This document shows, piece by piece, positions 52,650 to 64,000 of a stretch of DNA of 64,000 nt. How positions within the stretch are numbered: position 1 is the stretch's first letter; every line of letters begins with the position of its first letter. Made by a program: the position numbers and the translations under genes. The notes below the pieces were generated by a model, which ran no database searches, had not been told where the DNA came from, and saw only the letters and a list, made by a program, of their open reading frames with translations. The DNA is from Megalopta genalis (taxonomy: Eukaryota; Arthropoda; Insecta; Hymenoptera; Halictidae), in the NCBI RefSeq assembly GCF_051020955.1, contig NW_027476829.1, forward strand, positions 1 through 64,000, written 5' to 3'.

Positions 52650-54455
52650 TCAAATCAATGCGAAATAGAGAAGGCTTAGCATCAAATCCATGCAACACAA
52701 ATTATTTAATTTCTTATACTTGCGATATAAGTGATAAAGCTTCAGCTGCATGCGAAACAAACGAGCTAGCTTTAAATCCAAGCGAAACACATGATTTAGC
52801 TTCAAATGAATGCGAAATAGAATGCTTAGCATCAAATCCATGCAACACAAATTATTTAGCTTCTTATACTTGCGATAAAAGTGATAAAGCTTCAAATGCA
52901 GGTGAAACAAACGAGTGAGCTTTAAATCCAAGCGTAACACATGATTTAACTTCAAATCAATGCGAAGTAGAAGATTTACCTTCAAATCCATGCGAAACAA
53001 ATGGTTTAGCTTCAAATACTTGTGATATACATGATTTAGCTTCAACTGCATGCGATACAATCGAGTTAGTTTCAAATCCAAGCGAAACACATGATTTAGC
53101 TTCAAATCAATGCGAAATAGAAGGCTTAGCATCAAATCCATGCGACACAAATTATTTAGCTTCGTATACTTGCGATATAAGTGATATAGCTTCAAATGCA
53201 GGTGAAACAAACGAGTGATCTTCAAATCCAAGCGTAACACTTGATTTAACTTCAAATCAATGGGAAGTAGAAGATTTACCTTCAAATCCATGCGAAACAA
53301 ATGGTTAAGCTTCAAATACTTGTGATATACATGATTTAGCTTCAGCTGCATGCGACACAAACGAGTTAGCTTCAAATCCAAGCGAAACACATGATTTAGC
53401 TTCAAATCAATGCGAAGTAGAAGGCTTAGAATCAAATCCATGCAACACAAATTATTTAGCTTCTTATACTTGCGATAAAAGTGATAAAGCTTCAAATGCA
53501 GTTGAATCAAACGAGTGAGCTTTAAATCCAAGCGTAACACATAATTTAACTTCAAATCAATGCGAAGTAGAAGATTTACCTTCAAATCCATGCGAAACAA
53601 ATGGTTTAGCTTCAAATACTTGTGATATACATGATTTAGCTTCAACTGCATGCGAAAGAAACGAGTTAGCTTCAAATCCAAGCGAGACACATGATTTAGC
53701 TTCAAATCAATGCGAAATAGAAGGCTTAGCATCAAATCCATGCGACACAAATTATTTAGCTTCGTATACTTGCGATATAAGTGATATAGCTTCAAATGCA
53801 GGTGAAGCAAACGAGTGATCTTCAAATCCAAGCGTAACACTTGATTTAACTTCAAATCAATGGGAGGTAGAAGATTTACCTTCAATTCCATGCGAAACAA
53901 ATGGTTTAGCTTCAAATACTTGTGATATACATGATTTAGCTTCAGCTGCATGCGAAACAAACGAGTCAGCTTCAAATCTAAGCGAAACACATGATTTAGC
54001 TTCAAATCAATGCGAAGTAGAAGATTTACCTTCAAATCCATGCGAAACAAATGGCTTAGCTTCAAATACTTGTGATATACATGATTTAGCTTCAGCCGCA
54101 TGCGATACAACCGAGTTAGCTCCAAATCCAAGCGAAACACATGATTTAGCTTCAAATCAATGCGAAGTAGAAGGCTTAGAATCAAATCCATGCAACACAA
54201 ATTATTTAGCTTCTTATACTTGCGATAAAAGTGATAAAGCTTCAAATGCAGGTGAATCAAACGAGTGAGCTTTAAATCCAAGCGTAACACATAATTTAAC
54301 TTCAAATCAATGCGAAGTAGAAGATTTACATTCAAATCCATGCGAAACAAATGGTTTAGCTTCAAATACTTGTGATATACATGATTTAGCTTCAGCTGCA
54401 TGCGAAACAAACGGGTTAGCTTCAAATCCAAGCGAAACACATGATTTAGCTTCAA
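52650..54455 (-). other. Repeat-encoded open frame (601 codons), doubtful as a gene
   Basis: It starts at the extra-T site of the recombinant R block near 54458 and stops at P copy 4. It looks like a shortened form of the 1,351-codon frame, with the same first and last segments and the middle missing. Confidence 0.83.
52661..52780. repeat. Module P, copy 4
   Basis: It matches copy 3 at offset 1,352 but reads gaaatagag rather than gaagtagag, and aatgcttagc instead of aaggcttagc shortly after. A local tandem duplication of about 1.35 kb is the simplest origin. Confidence 0.83.
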
Positions 54456-54456
54456 A

Positions 54457-55057
54457 TCAATTGCGAAATAGAAGGCTTAGCATCAAATCCATGCAACACA
54501 AATTATTTAGCTTCTTACACTTGCGATATAAGTGATAAAGCTTCAAATGCAGGTGAAACAAACGAGTGATCTTCAAATCCAAGCGAAACACATGATTTAA
54601 CTTCAAATCAATGGGAAGTAGAAGATTTACCTTCAAATCCATGCGAAACATATGGTTTAGCTTCAAATACTTGTGATATACATGATTTAGCTTCAGCTGC
54701 ATGCGAAACAAACGAGTTAGCTTCAAATCCAAGCGTAACACATGATTTAGCTTCAAATCAATGCGAAGTAGAAGGCTTAGCATCAAATCCATGCGACGCA
54801 AATTATTTAGCTTCTTACACTTGCGATATAAGTGATAAAGCTTCAAATGCCGGCGAAACAAACGAGTGAGCTTTAAATCCAAGCGTAACACATCATTTAA
54901 CTTCAAATCAATGCGAAGTAGAAGATTTACCTTCAAATCCATGCGAAACAAATGGTTTAGCTTCAAATACTTGTGATACACATGATTTAGCTTCAACTGC
55001 ATGCGAAACAAACGAGTTAGCTTCAAATCCAAGCGAAACACTCGATTTAGCTGCAAA
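54457..55057. repeat. Block R, recombinant copy missing 300 bp
   Basis: The first half (54457 to about 54790) matches the start of R, and the second half (gcgacgcaaat onward) matches the last third. One HOR and one of the extra-T sites are lost, as expected from an exchange one unit out of register. Confidence 0.82.
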
Positions 55058-57907
55058 TCAGTTGCGAAATAGAAGGCTTAGCATCAAATCCATGCAACAC
55101 AAATTATTTAGCTTCTTACACTTGCGATATAAGTGATGAAGCTTCAAATGCAGGCGAAACAAACGAGTGAGCTTTAAATCCAAGCGTAACACATGATTTA
55201 ACTTCAAATCAATGCGAAGTAGAAGATTTACCTTCAAATCCATGCGAAACAAATGGCTTAGCTTCAAATACTTGTGATATACATGATTTAGCTCCAGCTG
55301 CATGCGATACAAACGAGTTAGCTTCAAATCCAAGCGAAACACATGATTTAGCTTCAAATCAATGCGAAATAGAAGGCTTAGCATCAAATCCATGCAACAC
55401 AAATTATTTAGCTTCTTATACTTGCGATAAAAGTGATAAAGCTTCAAATGCAGGTGAAACAAACGAGTGAGCTTTAAATCCAAGCGTAACACATGATTTA
55501 ACTTCAAATCAATGCGAAGTAGAAGATTTACCTTCAAATCCATGCGAAACAAATGGTTTAGCTTCAAATACTTGTGATATACATGATTTAGCTTCAACTG
55601 CATGCGATACAAACGAGTTAGCTTCAAATCCAAGCGAAACACATGATTTAGCTTCAAATCAATGCGAAATAGAAGGCTTAGCATCAAATCCATGCGACAC
55701 AAATTATTTAGCTTCGTATACTTGCGATATAAGTGATATAGCTTCAAATGCAGGTGAAACAAACGAGTGATCTTCAAATCCAAGCGTAACACTTGATTTA
55801 ACTTCAAATCAATGGGAAGTAGAAGATTTACCTTCAAATCCATGCGAAACAAATGGTTAAGCTTCAAATACTTGTGATATACATGATTTAGCTTCAGCTG
55901 CATGCGAAACAAACGAGTTAGCTTCAAATCCAAGCGAAACACATGATTTAGCTTCAAATCAATGCGAAGTAGAAGGCTTAGAATCAAATCCATGCAACAC
56001 AAATTATTTAGCTTCTTATACTTGCGATAAAAGTGATAAAGCTTCAAATGCAGGTGAATCAAACGAGTGAGCTTTAAATCCAAGCGTAACACATAATTTA
56101 ACTTCAAATCAATGCGAAGTAGAAGATTTACCTTCAAATCCATGCGAAACAAATGGTTTAGCTTCAAATACTTGTGATATACATGATTTAGCTTCAACTG
56201 CATGCGAAAGAAACGAGTTAGCTTCAAATCCAAGCGAAACACATGATTTAGCTTCAAATCAATGCGAAATAGAAGGCTTAGCATCAAATCCATGCGACAC
56301 AAATTATTTAGCTTCGTATACTTGCGATATAAGTGATATAGCTTCAAATGCAGGTGAAGCAAACGAGTGATCTTCAAATCCAAGCGTAACACTTGATTTA
56401 ACTTCAAATCAATGGGAGGTAGAAGATTTACCTTCAATTCCATGCGAAACAAATGGTTTAGCTTCAAATACTTGTGATATACATGATTTAGCTTCAGCTG
56501 CATGCGAAACAAACGAGTCAGCTTCAAATCTAAGCGAAACACATGATTTAGCTTCAAATCAATGCGAAGTAGAAGATTTACCTTCAAATCCATGCGAAAC
56601 AAATGGCTTAGCTTCAAATACTTGTGATATACATGATTTAGCTTCAGCCGCATGCGATACAACCGAGTTAGCTTCACATCCAAGCGAAACACATGATTTA
56701 GCTTCAAATCAATGCGAAATAGAAGGCTTAGCATAAAATCCATGCGACACAAATTATTTAACTTCGTATACTTGCGATATAAGTGATATAGCTTCAAATG
56801 CAGGTGAAACAAACGAGTGATCTTCAAATCCAAGCGTAACACATGATTTAACTTCAAATCAATGGGAAGTAGCAGATTTACCTTCAAATCCAAACGAAAC
56901 AAATGATTTAGCTTCAAATACTTGTGATATACATGATTTAGCTTCAGCTGCATGCGAAACAAACGAGTTAGCTTCAAATCCAAGCGAAACACATGATTTA
57001 GAATCAAATCAATACGAAATAGAAGGCTTAGCATCAAATCCATGCGACACAAATTATTTAGCTTCGTATACTTGCAATATAAGTGATATAGCTTCAAATG
57101 CAGGTGAAACGAACGAGTGATCTTCAAATCCAAGCGTAACACTTGATTTAACTTCAAATCAATGGGAAGTAGAAGATTTACCTTCAAATCCATGCGAAAC
57201 AAATGGTTTAGCTTCAAATACTTGTGATATACATGATTTAGCTTCAGCTGCATGCGAAACAAACGAGTTAGCTTCAAATCCAAGCGAAACACATGATTTA
57301 GATTCAAATAAATGCGAAGTAGAAGATTTACCTTCAAATCCATGCGAAACAAATGGCTTAGCTTCAAATACTTGTGATATACATGATTTAGCTTCAGCTG
57401 CATGCGAAACAAACGAGTTAGCTTCAAATCCAAGCGAAACACATGACTTAGCTTCAAATCAATGCGAAGTAGAAGGCTTAGCATCAAATCCATGCAACAC
57501 AAATTATTTAGCTTCTTATACTTGCGATAAAAGTGATAAAGCTTCAAATGCAGGTGAAACAAACGAGTGAGCTTTAAATCCAAGCATAACACATGATTTA
57601 ACTTCAAATCAATGCGAAGTAGAAGATTTACCTTCAAATCCATGCGAAACAAATGGTTTCGCTTCAAATACTTGTGATATACATGATTTAACTTCAACTG
57701 CATGCGAAACAAACGAGTTAGCTTCAAATCCAGGCGAAACACATGATTTAGCTTCAAATCAATGCGAAGTAGAAGATTTACCTTCAAATCCATGCGAAAC
57801 AAATGGCTTAGCTTCAAATACTTTTGATATACATGATTTAGCTTCAGCTGCATGCGAAACAAACGGGTTAGCTTCAAATCCAAGCGAAACACATGATTTA
57901 GCTTCAA
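55058..57907 (-). other. Repeat-encoded open frame (949 codons), doubtful as a gene
   Basis: This is the counterpart of 43799-47098. The net 450-bp difference in length comes from losses and gains of whole monomers, including the five missing monomers near 57450. The reading frame is kept because every event is a multiple of 30. Confidence 0.84.
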
Positions 57908-59148
57908 ATCAATTGCGAAATAGAAGGCTTAGCATCAAATCCATGCAACACAAATTATTTAGCTTCTTACACTTGCGATATAAGTGATAAAGCTTCAAAT
58001 GCAGGTGAAACAAACGAGTGATCTTCAAATCCAAGCGAAACACATGATTTAACTTCAAATCAATGGGAAGTAGAAGATTTACCTTCAAATCCATGCGAAA
58101 CATATGGTTTAGCTTCAAATACTTGTGATATACATGATTTAGCTTCAGCTGCATGCGAAACAAACGAGTTAGCTTCAAATCCAAGCGTAACACATGATTT
58201 AGCTTCAAATCAATGCGAAGTAGAAGGCTTAGCATCAAATCCATGCAACACAAATTATTTAGCTTCTTACACTTGCGATATAAGTGATAAAGCTTCAAAT
58301 GCAGGCGAAACAAACGAGTGAGCTTTAAATCGAAGCGTAACACATGATTTAACTTCAAATCAATGCGAAGTAGAAGATTTACCTTCAAATCCATGCGAAA
58401 CAAATGGTTTAGCTTCAAATACTTGTGATACACATGATTTAGCTTCAACTGCATGCGAAACAAACGAGTTAGCTTCAAATCCAAGCGAAACACATGATTA
58501 AGCTTCAAATCAATTGCGAAATAGAATTCTTAGCATCAAATCCATGCGACGCAAATTATTTAGCTTCTTACACTTGCGATATAAGTGATAAAGCTTCAAA
58601 TGCCGGCGAAACAAACGAGTGAGCTTTAAATCCAAGCGTAACACATCATTTAACTTCAAATCAATGCGAAGTAGAAGATTTACCTTCAAATCCATGCGAA
58701 ACAAATGGTTTAGCTTCAAATACTTGTGATACACATGATTTAGCTTCAACTGCATGCGAAACAAACGAGTTAGCTTCAAATCCAAGCGAAACACTCGATT
58801 TAGCTGCAAATCAGTTGCGAAATAGAAGGCTTAGCATGAAATCCATGCAACACAAATTATTTAGCTTCTTACACTTGCGATATAAGTGATGAAGCTTCAA
58901 ATGCAGGCGAAACAAACGAGTGAGCTTTAAATCCAAGCGTAACACATGATTTAACTTCAAATCAATGCGAAGTAGAAGATTTACCTTCAAATCCATGCGA
59001 AACAAATGGCTTAGCTTCAAATACTTGTGATATACATGATTTAGCTCCAGCTGCATGCGATACAAACGAGTTAGCTTCAAATCCAAGCGAAACACATGAT
59101 TTAGCTTCAAATCAATGCGAAATAGAAGGCTTAGCATCAAATCCATGC
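56060..59148. repeat. Block Z, copy 2, five monomers shorter
   Basis: This is the second copy of Z. Near 57450 it goes straight from catgacttagc to gtagaaggc, missing the gtagcagat and gcggaacaaac monomers of copy 1. The right end is set by gcgacac at 59149 against gcaacac at 48340, an A-to-B subfamily switch. Confidence 0.83.
57909..58810. repeat. Block R, copy 4
   Basis: It matches copy 3 at offset 10,809. It lies inside the second Z block. Confidence 0.86.
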
Positions 59149-61369
59149 GACACAAATTATTTAGCTTCGTATACTTGCGATATAAGTGATATAGCTTCAA
59201 ATGCAGGTGAAACAAACGAGTGATCTTCAAATCCAAGCGTAACACATGATTTAACTTCAAATCAATGGGAAGCAGCAGATTTACCTTCAAATCCATGCGA
59301 AACAAATGGTTTGGCTTCAAATACTTGTGATATACATGATTTACCTTCAGCTGCATGCGAAACAAACGAGTTAGCTTCAAATCCAAGCGAAACACATGAT
59401 TTAGCTTCAAATCAATGCGAAATTGAAGGCTTAGCATCAAATCCATGCAACACAAATTATTTAGATTCTTATACTTGCGATATAAGTGATAAAGCTTCAA
59501 ATGCAGGCGAAACAAACGAGTGAGCTTTAAAACCAAGCGTAACACATGATTTAAATTCTAATCAATGCGAAGTAGAAGATTTACCTTCAAATCCATGCGA
59601 AACAAATGGTTTAGCTTCAAATACTTGTGATATACATACTTTAGCTTCAACTGCATGCGAAACAAACGAGTTAGCTTCAAATCCAAGCGAAACACATGAT
59701 TTAACTTCAAATCAATGCGAAATAGAAGGCTTAGCATCAAATCCATGCAACACAAATTATTTAGCTTCGTATACTTGCGATACAAGTGATATAGCTTCAA
59801 ATGCAGGTGAAACAAACGAGTGATCTTCTAATCCAAGCGTAACACATGATTTAACTTCAAATCAATGGGAAGTAGCAGATTTACCTTCAAATCCAAAAGA
59901 AACAAATGGTTTAGCTTCAAATACTTGTGATATACATGATTTAGCTTCAGCTGCATGCGAAACAAACGGGTTAGCTTCAAATCCAAGCGAAACACATGAT
60001 TTAGCTTCAAATCAATGCGAAATAGAAGTCTTAGCATCAAATCCATGCAACACAAATTATTTAGCTTCTTACACTTGCGATATAAGTGATAAAGCTTCAA
60101 ATGCAGGCGAAACAAACGAGTGAGCTTTAAATCCAAGCGTAACACATCATTTAACTTCAAATCAATGCGAAGTAGAAGATTTACCTTCAAATCCATGCGA
60201 AACAAATGGTTTAGCTTCAAATACTTGTGATACACATGATTTAGCTTCAACTGCATGTGAAACAAACGAGTTAGCTTCAAATCCAAGCGAAACACACGAT
60301 TTAGCTTCAAATCAATTGCGAAATAGAAGGCTTAGCATCAAATCCATGCAACACAAATTATTTAGCTTCTTACACTTGCGATATAAGTGATGAAGCTTTA
60401 AATGCAGGCGAAACAAACGAGTAAGCTTTAAATCCAAGCGTAACACATGATTTAACTTCAAATCAATGCGAAGTAGAAGATTTACCTTCAAATCCATGCG
60501 AAACAAATGGTTTAGCTTCAAATACTTGTGATACACATGATTTAGCTTCAACTGCATGCGAAACAAACGAGTTAGCTTCAAATCCAAGCGAAACACATGA
60601 TTTAGCTTCAAATCAATTGCGAAATAGAATTCTTAGCATCAAATCCATGCGACGCAAATTATTTAGCTTCTTACACTTGCGATATAAGTGATATAGCTTC
60701 AAATGCAGGTGAAACGAACGAGTGAGCTTTAACTCCAAGCGCAACACTTGATTTAACTTCAAATCAATGGGAAGTAGAAGATTTACCTTCAAATCCATGC
60801 GAAACAAATGGTTTAGCTTCAAATACTTGTGATATACATGATTTAGCTTCAGCTGCATGCGAAACAAACGAGTTAGCTTCAAATCCAAGCGAAACACATG
60901 ATTTAGCTTCAAATCAATGCGAAATAGAAGGCGTAGCATCAAATCCATGCAACACAAATTATTTAGCTTCTTACACTTGCGATATAAGTGATAAAGCTTC
61001 AAATGAAGGCGAAACAAACGAGTGAGCTTTAAATCCAAGCGTAACACATGATTTAACTTCAAATCAATGCGAAGTAGAAGATTTACATTCAAATCCATGC
61101 GAAACAAATGGCTTAGCTTCAACTACTTGTGATATACATGATTTAGCTTCAACTGCATACGAAACAAACGAGTTAGCTTCAAATCCAAGCGAAACATATG
61201 ATTTAGCCTCAAATCAATGCGAAGTAGAAGATTTACCTTCAAATCCATGCGAAACAAATGGCTTAGCTTCAAATACTTGTGATATACATGATTTAGCTTC
61301 AATTGCATGCGAAACAAACGAGTTAGCTTCAAATCCAAGCGAAACACATGATTTAGCTTCAAATCAATG

Positions 61370-61489
61370 CGAAGTAGAGAAGGCTTAGCATCAAATCCAT
61401 GCAACACAAATTATTTAATTTCTTATACTTGCGATATAAGTGATAAAGCTTCAGCTGCATGCGAAACAAACGAGCTAGCTTTAAATCCA
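61370..61489. repeat. Module P, copy 5
   Basis: It matches copy 3 at offset 10,061. The one-base loss near 61603 follows soon after and has no counterpart in the other P copies. Confidence 0.83.
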
Positions 61490-61589
61490 AGCGAAACACA
61501 TGATTTAGCTTCAAATGAATGCGAAATAGAAGGCTTAGCATCAAATCCATGCAACACAAATTATTTAGCTTCTTATACTTGCGATAAAA

Positions 61590-64000
61590 GTGATAAAGCT
61601 TCAATGCAGGTGAAAGAAACGAGTGAGCTTTAAATCCAAGCGTAACACATGATTTAACTTCAAATCAATGCGAAGTAGAAGATTTACCTTCAAATCCATG
61701 CGAAACAAATGGTTTAGCTTCAAATACTTGTGATATACATGATTTAGCTTCAACTGCATGCGATACAAACGAGTTAGCTTCAAATCCAAGCGAAACACAT
61801 GATTTAGCTTCAAATCAATGCGAAATAGAAGGCTTAGCATCAAATCCATGCGACACAAATTATTTAGCTTCGTATACTTGCGATATAAGTGATATAGCTT
61901 CAAATGCAGGTGAAAGAAACGAGTGATCTTCAAATCCAAGCGTAACACTTGATTTAACTTCAAATCAATGGGAAGTAGAAGATTTACCTTCAAATCCATG
62001 CGAAACAAATGGTTAAGCTTCAAATACTTGTGATATACATGATTTAGCTTCAGCTGCATGCGAAACAAACGAGTTAGCTTCAAATCCAAGCGAAACACAT
62101 GATTTAGCTTCAAATCAATGCGAAGTAGAAGGCTTAGAATCAAATCCATGCAACACAAATTATTTAGCTTCTTATACTTGCGATAAAAGTGATAAAGCTT
62201 CAAATGCAGGTGAATCAAACGAGTGAGCTTTAAATCCAAGCGTAACACATAATTTAACTTCAAATCAATGCGAAGTAGAAGATTTACCTTCAAATCCATG
62301 CGAAACAAATGGTTTAGCTTCAAATACTTGTGATATACATGATTTAGCTTCAACTGCATGCGAAACAATCGAGTTAGCTTCAAATCCAAGCGAAACACAT
62401 GATTTAGCTTCAAATCAATGCGAAATAGAAGGCTTAGCATCAAATCCATGCGACACAAATTATTTAGCTTCGTATACTTGCGATATAAGTGATATAGCTT
62501 CAAATGCAGGTGAAACAAACGAGTGATCTTCAAATCCAAGCGTAACACATGATTTAACTTCAAATCAATGGGAAGTAGCAGTTTACCTTCAAATCCAAAC
62601 GAAACAAATGATTTAGCTTCAAATACTTGTGATATACATGATTTAGCTTCAGCTGCATGCGAACCAAACGAGTTAGCTTCAAATCCAAGCGAAACACATG
62701 ATTTAGAATCAAATCAATACGAAATAGAAGGCCTTAGCATCAAATCCATGCGACACAAATTATTTAGCTTCGTATACTTGCGATAAAAGTGATAAAGCTT
62801 CAAATGCAGGTGAAAGAAACGAGTGAGCTTTAAATCCAAGCGTAACACATGATTTAACTTCAAATCAATGGGAAGTAGAAGATTTACCTTCAAATCCATG
62901 CGAAACAAATGGTTAAGCTTCAAATACTTGTGATATACATGATTTAGCTTCAGCCTGCATGCGAAACAAACGAGTTAGCTTCAAATCCAAGCGAAACACA
63001 TGATTTAGCTTCAAATCAATGCGAAGTAGAAGGCTTAGAATCAAATCCATGCAACACAAATTATTTAGCTTCTTATACTTGCGATAAAAGTGATAAAGCT
63101 TCAAATGCAGGTGAATCCAAACGAGTGAGCTTTAAATCCAAGCGTAACACATAATTTAACTTCAAATCAATGCGAAGTAGAAGATTTACTTCAAATCCAT
63201 GCGAAACAAATGGTTTAGCTTCAAATACTTGTGATATACATGATTTAGCTTCAACTGCATGCGAAACAAACGAGTTAGCTTCAAATCCAAGCGAAACACA
63301 TGATTTAGCTTCAAATCAATGCGAAATAGAGGAAGGCTTAGCATCAAATCCATGGCAACACAAATTATTTAATTTCTTAATACTTGCGATATAAGTGATA
63401 AAGCTTCAGCTGCATGCGAAACAAACGAGCTAGCTTTAAATCCAAGCGAAACACATGATTTAGCTTCAAATGAATGCGAAATAGAAGGCTTAGCATCAAA
63501 TCCATGCAACACAAATTATTTAGCTTCTTTATACTTGCGATAAAAGTGATAAAGCTTCAAATGCAGGTGAATCAAACGAGTGAGCTTTAAATCCAAGCGT
63601 AACACATAATTTAACTTCAAATCAATGCGAAGTAGAAGATTTACCTTCAAATCCATGCGAAACAAATGGTTTAGCTTCAAATACTTGTGATATACATGAT
63701 TTAGCTTCAACTGCATGCGAAACAAACGAGTTAGCTTCAATCCAAGCGAAACACATGATTTAGCTTCAAATCAATGCGAAATAGAAGGCTTAGCATCAAA
63801 TCCATGCGACACAAATTATTTAGCTTCGTATACTTGCGATATAAGTGATATAGCTTCAAATGCAGGTGAAACAAACGAGTGATCTTCAAATCCAAGCGTA
63901 ACACTTGATTTAACTTCAAATCAATGGGAAGTAGAAGATTTACCTTCAAATCCATGCGAAACAAATGGTTAAGCTTCAAATACTTGTGATATACATGATT
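61590..64000. other. Window end with dense singleton indels
   Basis: The repeat continues but single-base gains and losses appear that no other copy shares: about 61603 (loss of a), 62581 (loss of a), 62732 (extra c), 62954 (extra c), 63117 (extra c), 63189 (loss of c), 63331 (extra g), 63354 (extra g), 63379 (extra a), 63529 (extra t) and 63740 (loss of a). Nearly all sit in or beside a short run of the same base. Elsewhere indels are rare and mostly shared between copies. This looks like reduced consensus quality from long reads, not biology. Confidence 0.75.
63322..63443. repeat. Module P, copy 6, with extra indels
   Basis: It has the P marks taatttctt and gagctagcttta but adds bases at about 63331 (tagaggaagg), 63354 (catggcaac) and 63379 (cttaatac). 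No other copy has these, which fits the general picture of singleton errors at this end of the window. Confidence 0.78.

Larger units (their letters stand above)
49046..61589. repeat. Distal HOR mosaic
   Basis: No gene is seen here. The region is assembled from pieces found elsewhere: 49840-50206 resembles 21900-22268, 50762-52000 resembles 22524-23760, 52650-54370 resembles the 23-25 kb A-B dimer region, 54457-55057 is a recombinant R, 55058-55960 matches 43799-44700, and 56060-59148 is Z. From 59150 to 61120 there are units with cttcttacac and catcattta as in R. Orientation never changes. Confidence 0.83.
1..64000. repeat. Satellite array of 30-bp monomers, whole window
   Basis: Every part of the window that I read aligns to the same 30-bp unit. 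The unit opens with gcgaaac or a close variant, has six to nine variable bases, then the core tttagcttcaaat, then a short variable tail (caat, ccat, actt, gcag, ccaa). All monomers face the same way and I found no inverted block. Ten monomer types in fixed order make a 300-bp higher-order repeat, about 213 per window. Neither edge of the array is present. One monomer holds about 10 to 13 G+C. I do not recognise the family and cannot name the species. Large satellites of this kind are typical of eukaryotic heterochromatin; that placement is inference. Confidence 0.98.

Noticed and set aside
1..64000. CRISPR array (30-bp regular repeats)
   Set aside because: Repeats are directly abutting with no unique spacers, the variable bases recur every 300 bp, and there are no cas genes.
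1..64000. CENP-B box
   Set aside because: ttcgtatacttgcg in B units begins with TTCG but lacks the A and CGGG of the consensus box.
1..64000. Telomeric or subtelomeric repeat
   Set aside because: Tttagg appears only as an occasional variant of tttagc; no telomere-type short tandem run is present.
1..64000. Insertion sequence, transposon or integrated virus
   Set aside because: No transposase, integrase, polymerase, terminal inverted repeats or non-repeat DNA was found at any block boundary.
1..64000. tRNA or rRNA genes
   Set aside because: No stretch departs from the 30-bp repeat long enough to hold one.
1..64000. Bacterial origin with TGA read as tryptophan (mycoplasma-like code)
   Set aside because: TAA stops and frameshifts still break the plus frame, and a 64-kb pure satellite is unlike any such genome.

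Overview
The whole 64 kb is one uninterrupted tandem-repeat array. I see no unique DNA, no recognisable gene, no RNA gene and no mobile element. The building block is a 30-bp monomer, so about 2,130 monomers lie head to tail, all in the same orientation. Each begins near gcgaaac and carries a nearly fixed core, tttagcttcaaat. Ten diverged monomer types follow one another in a fixed order and form a 300-bp higher-order repeat (HOR). The HOR has two subfamilies, A and B, told apart by sets of linked variants. They often alternate, giving a 600-bp dimer. The array runs off both ends of the window.

The organism cannot be identified. A homogeneous satellite this long, with nested higher-order structure and no bacterial-type genes, points to a eukaryotic nuclear genome. 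Base composition is AT-rich (10 to 13 G+C per 30-bp monomer in the two I counted). The CpG at the start of most monomers is kept, which would be unusual in a heavily methylated vertebrate satellite, but this is weak evidence.

Layout. 1-4841 is block X. 4842-12438 is a mosaic of HORs with a recurring 539-bp module (Q). 12439-28218 and 28219-43998 are two nearly identical 15,780-bp tandem copies; each contains X again (16108 and 31888) and a block Y that is also found at 4787-5945. 41820-49045 holds a 4,203-bp tandem duplication. 49046-61590 is a mosaic of pieces shared with the earlier parts (modules P, R, Z). 61590-64000 is the same repeat, but with about a dozen singleton one-base indels that are not shared with other copies. 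That pattern looks like poor consensus quality, for example near a contig end.

Coding potential. Because 30 is a multiple of three, any frame that is open in one monomer stays open for long stretches. One minus-strand frame is open for up to 1,351 codons and reads as a leucine-, lysine- and histidine-rich decapeptide repeat. The plus-strand frame reads as a decapeptide centred on Leu-Ala-Ser-Asn, usually ending in Cys, and is closed by TGA once per HOR. The minus frame has very few codons one step from a stop, so its openness is expected without selection. I treat these frames as by-products of the repeat, while noting how to test that. The array appears to evolve by unequal exchange in monomer register: most offsets between copies are multiples of 30, and the departures trace to a few shared small indels.
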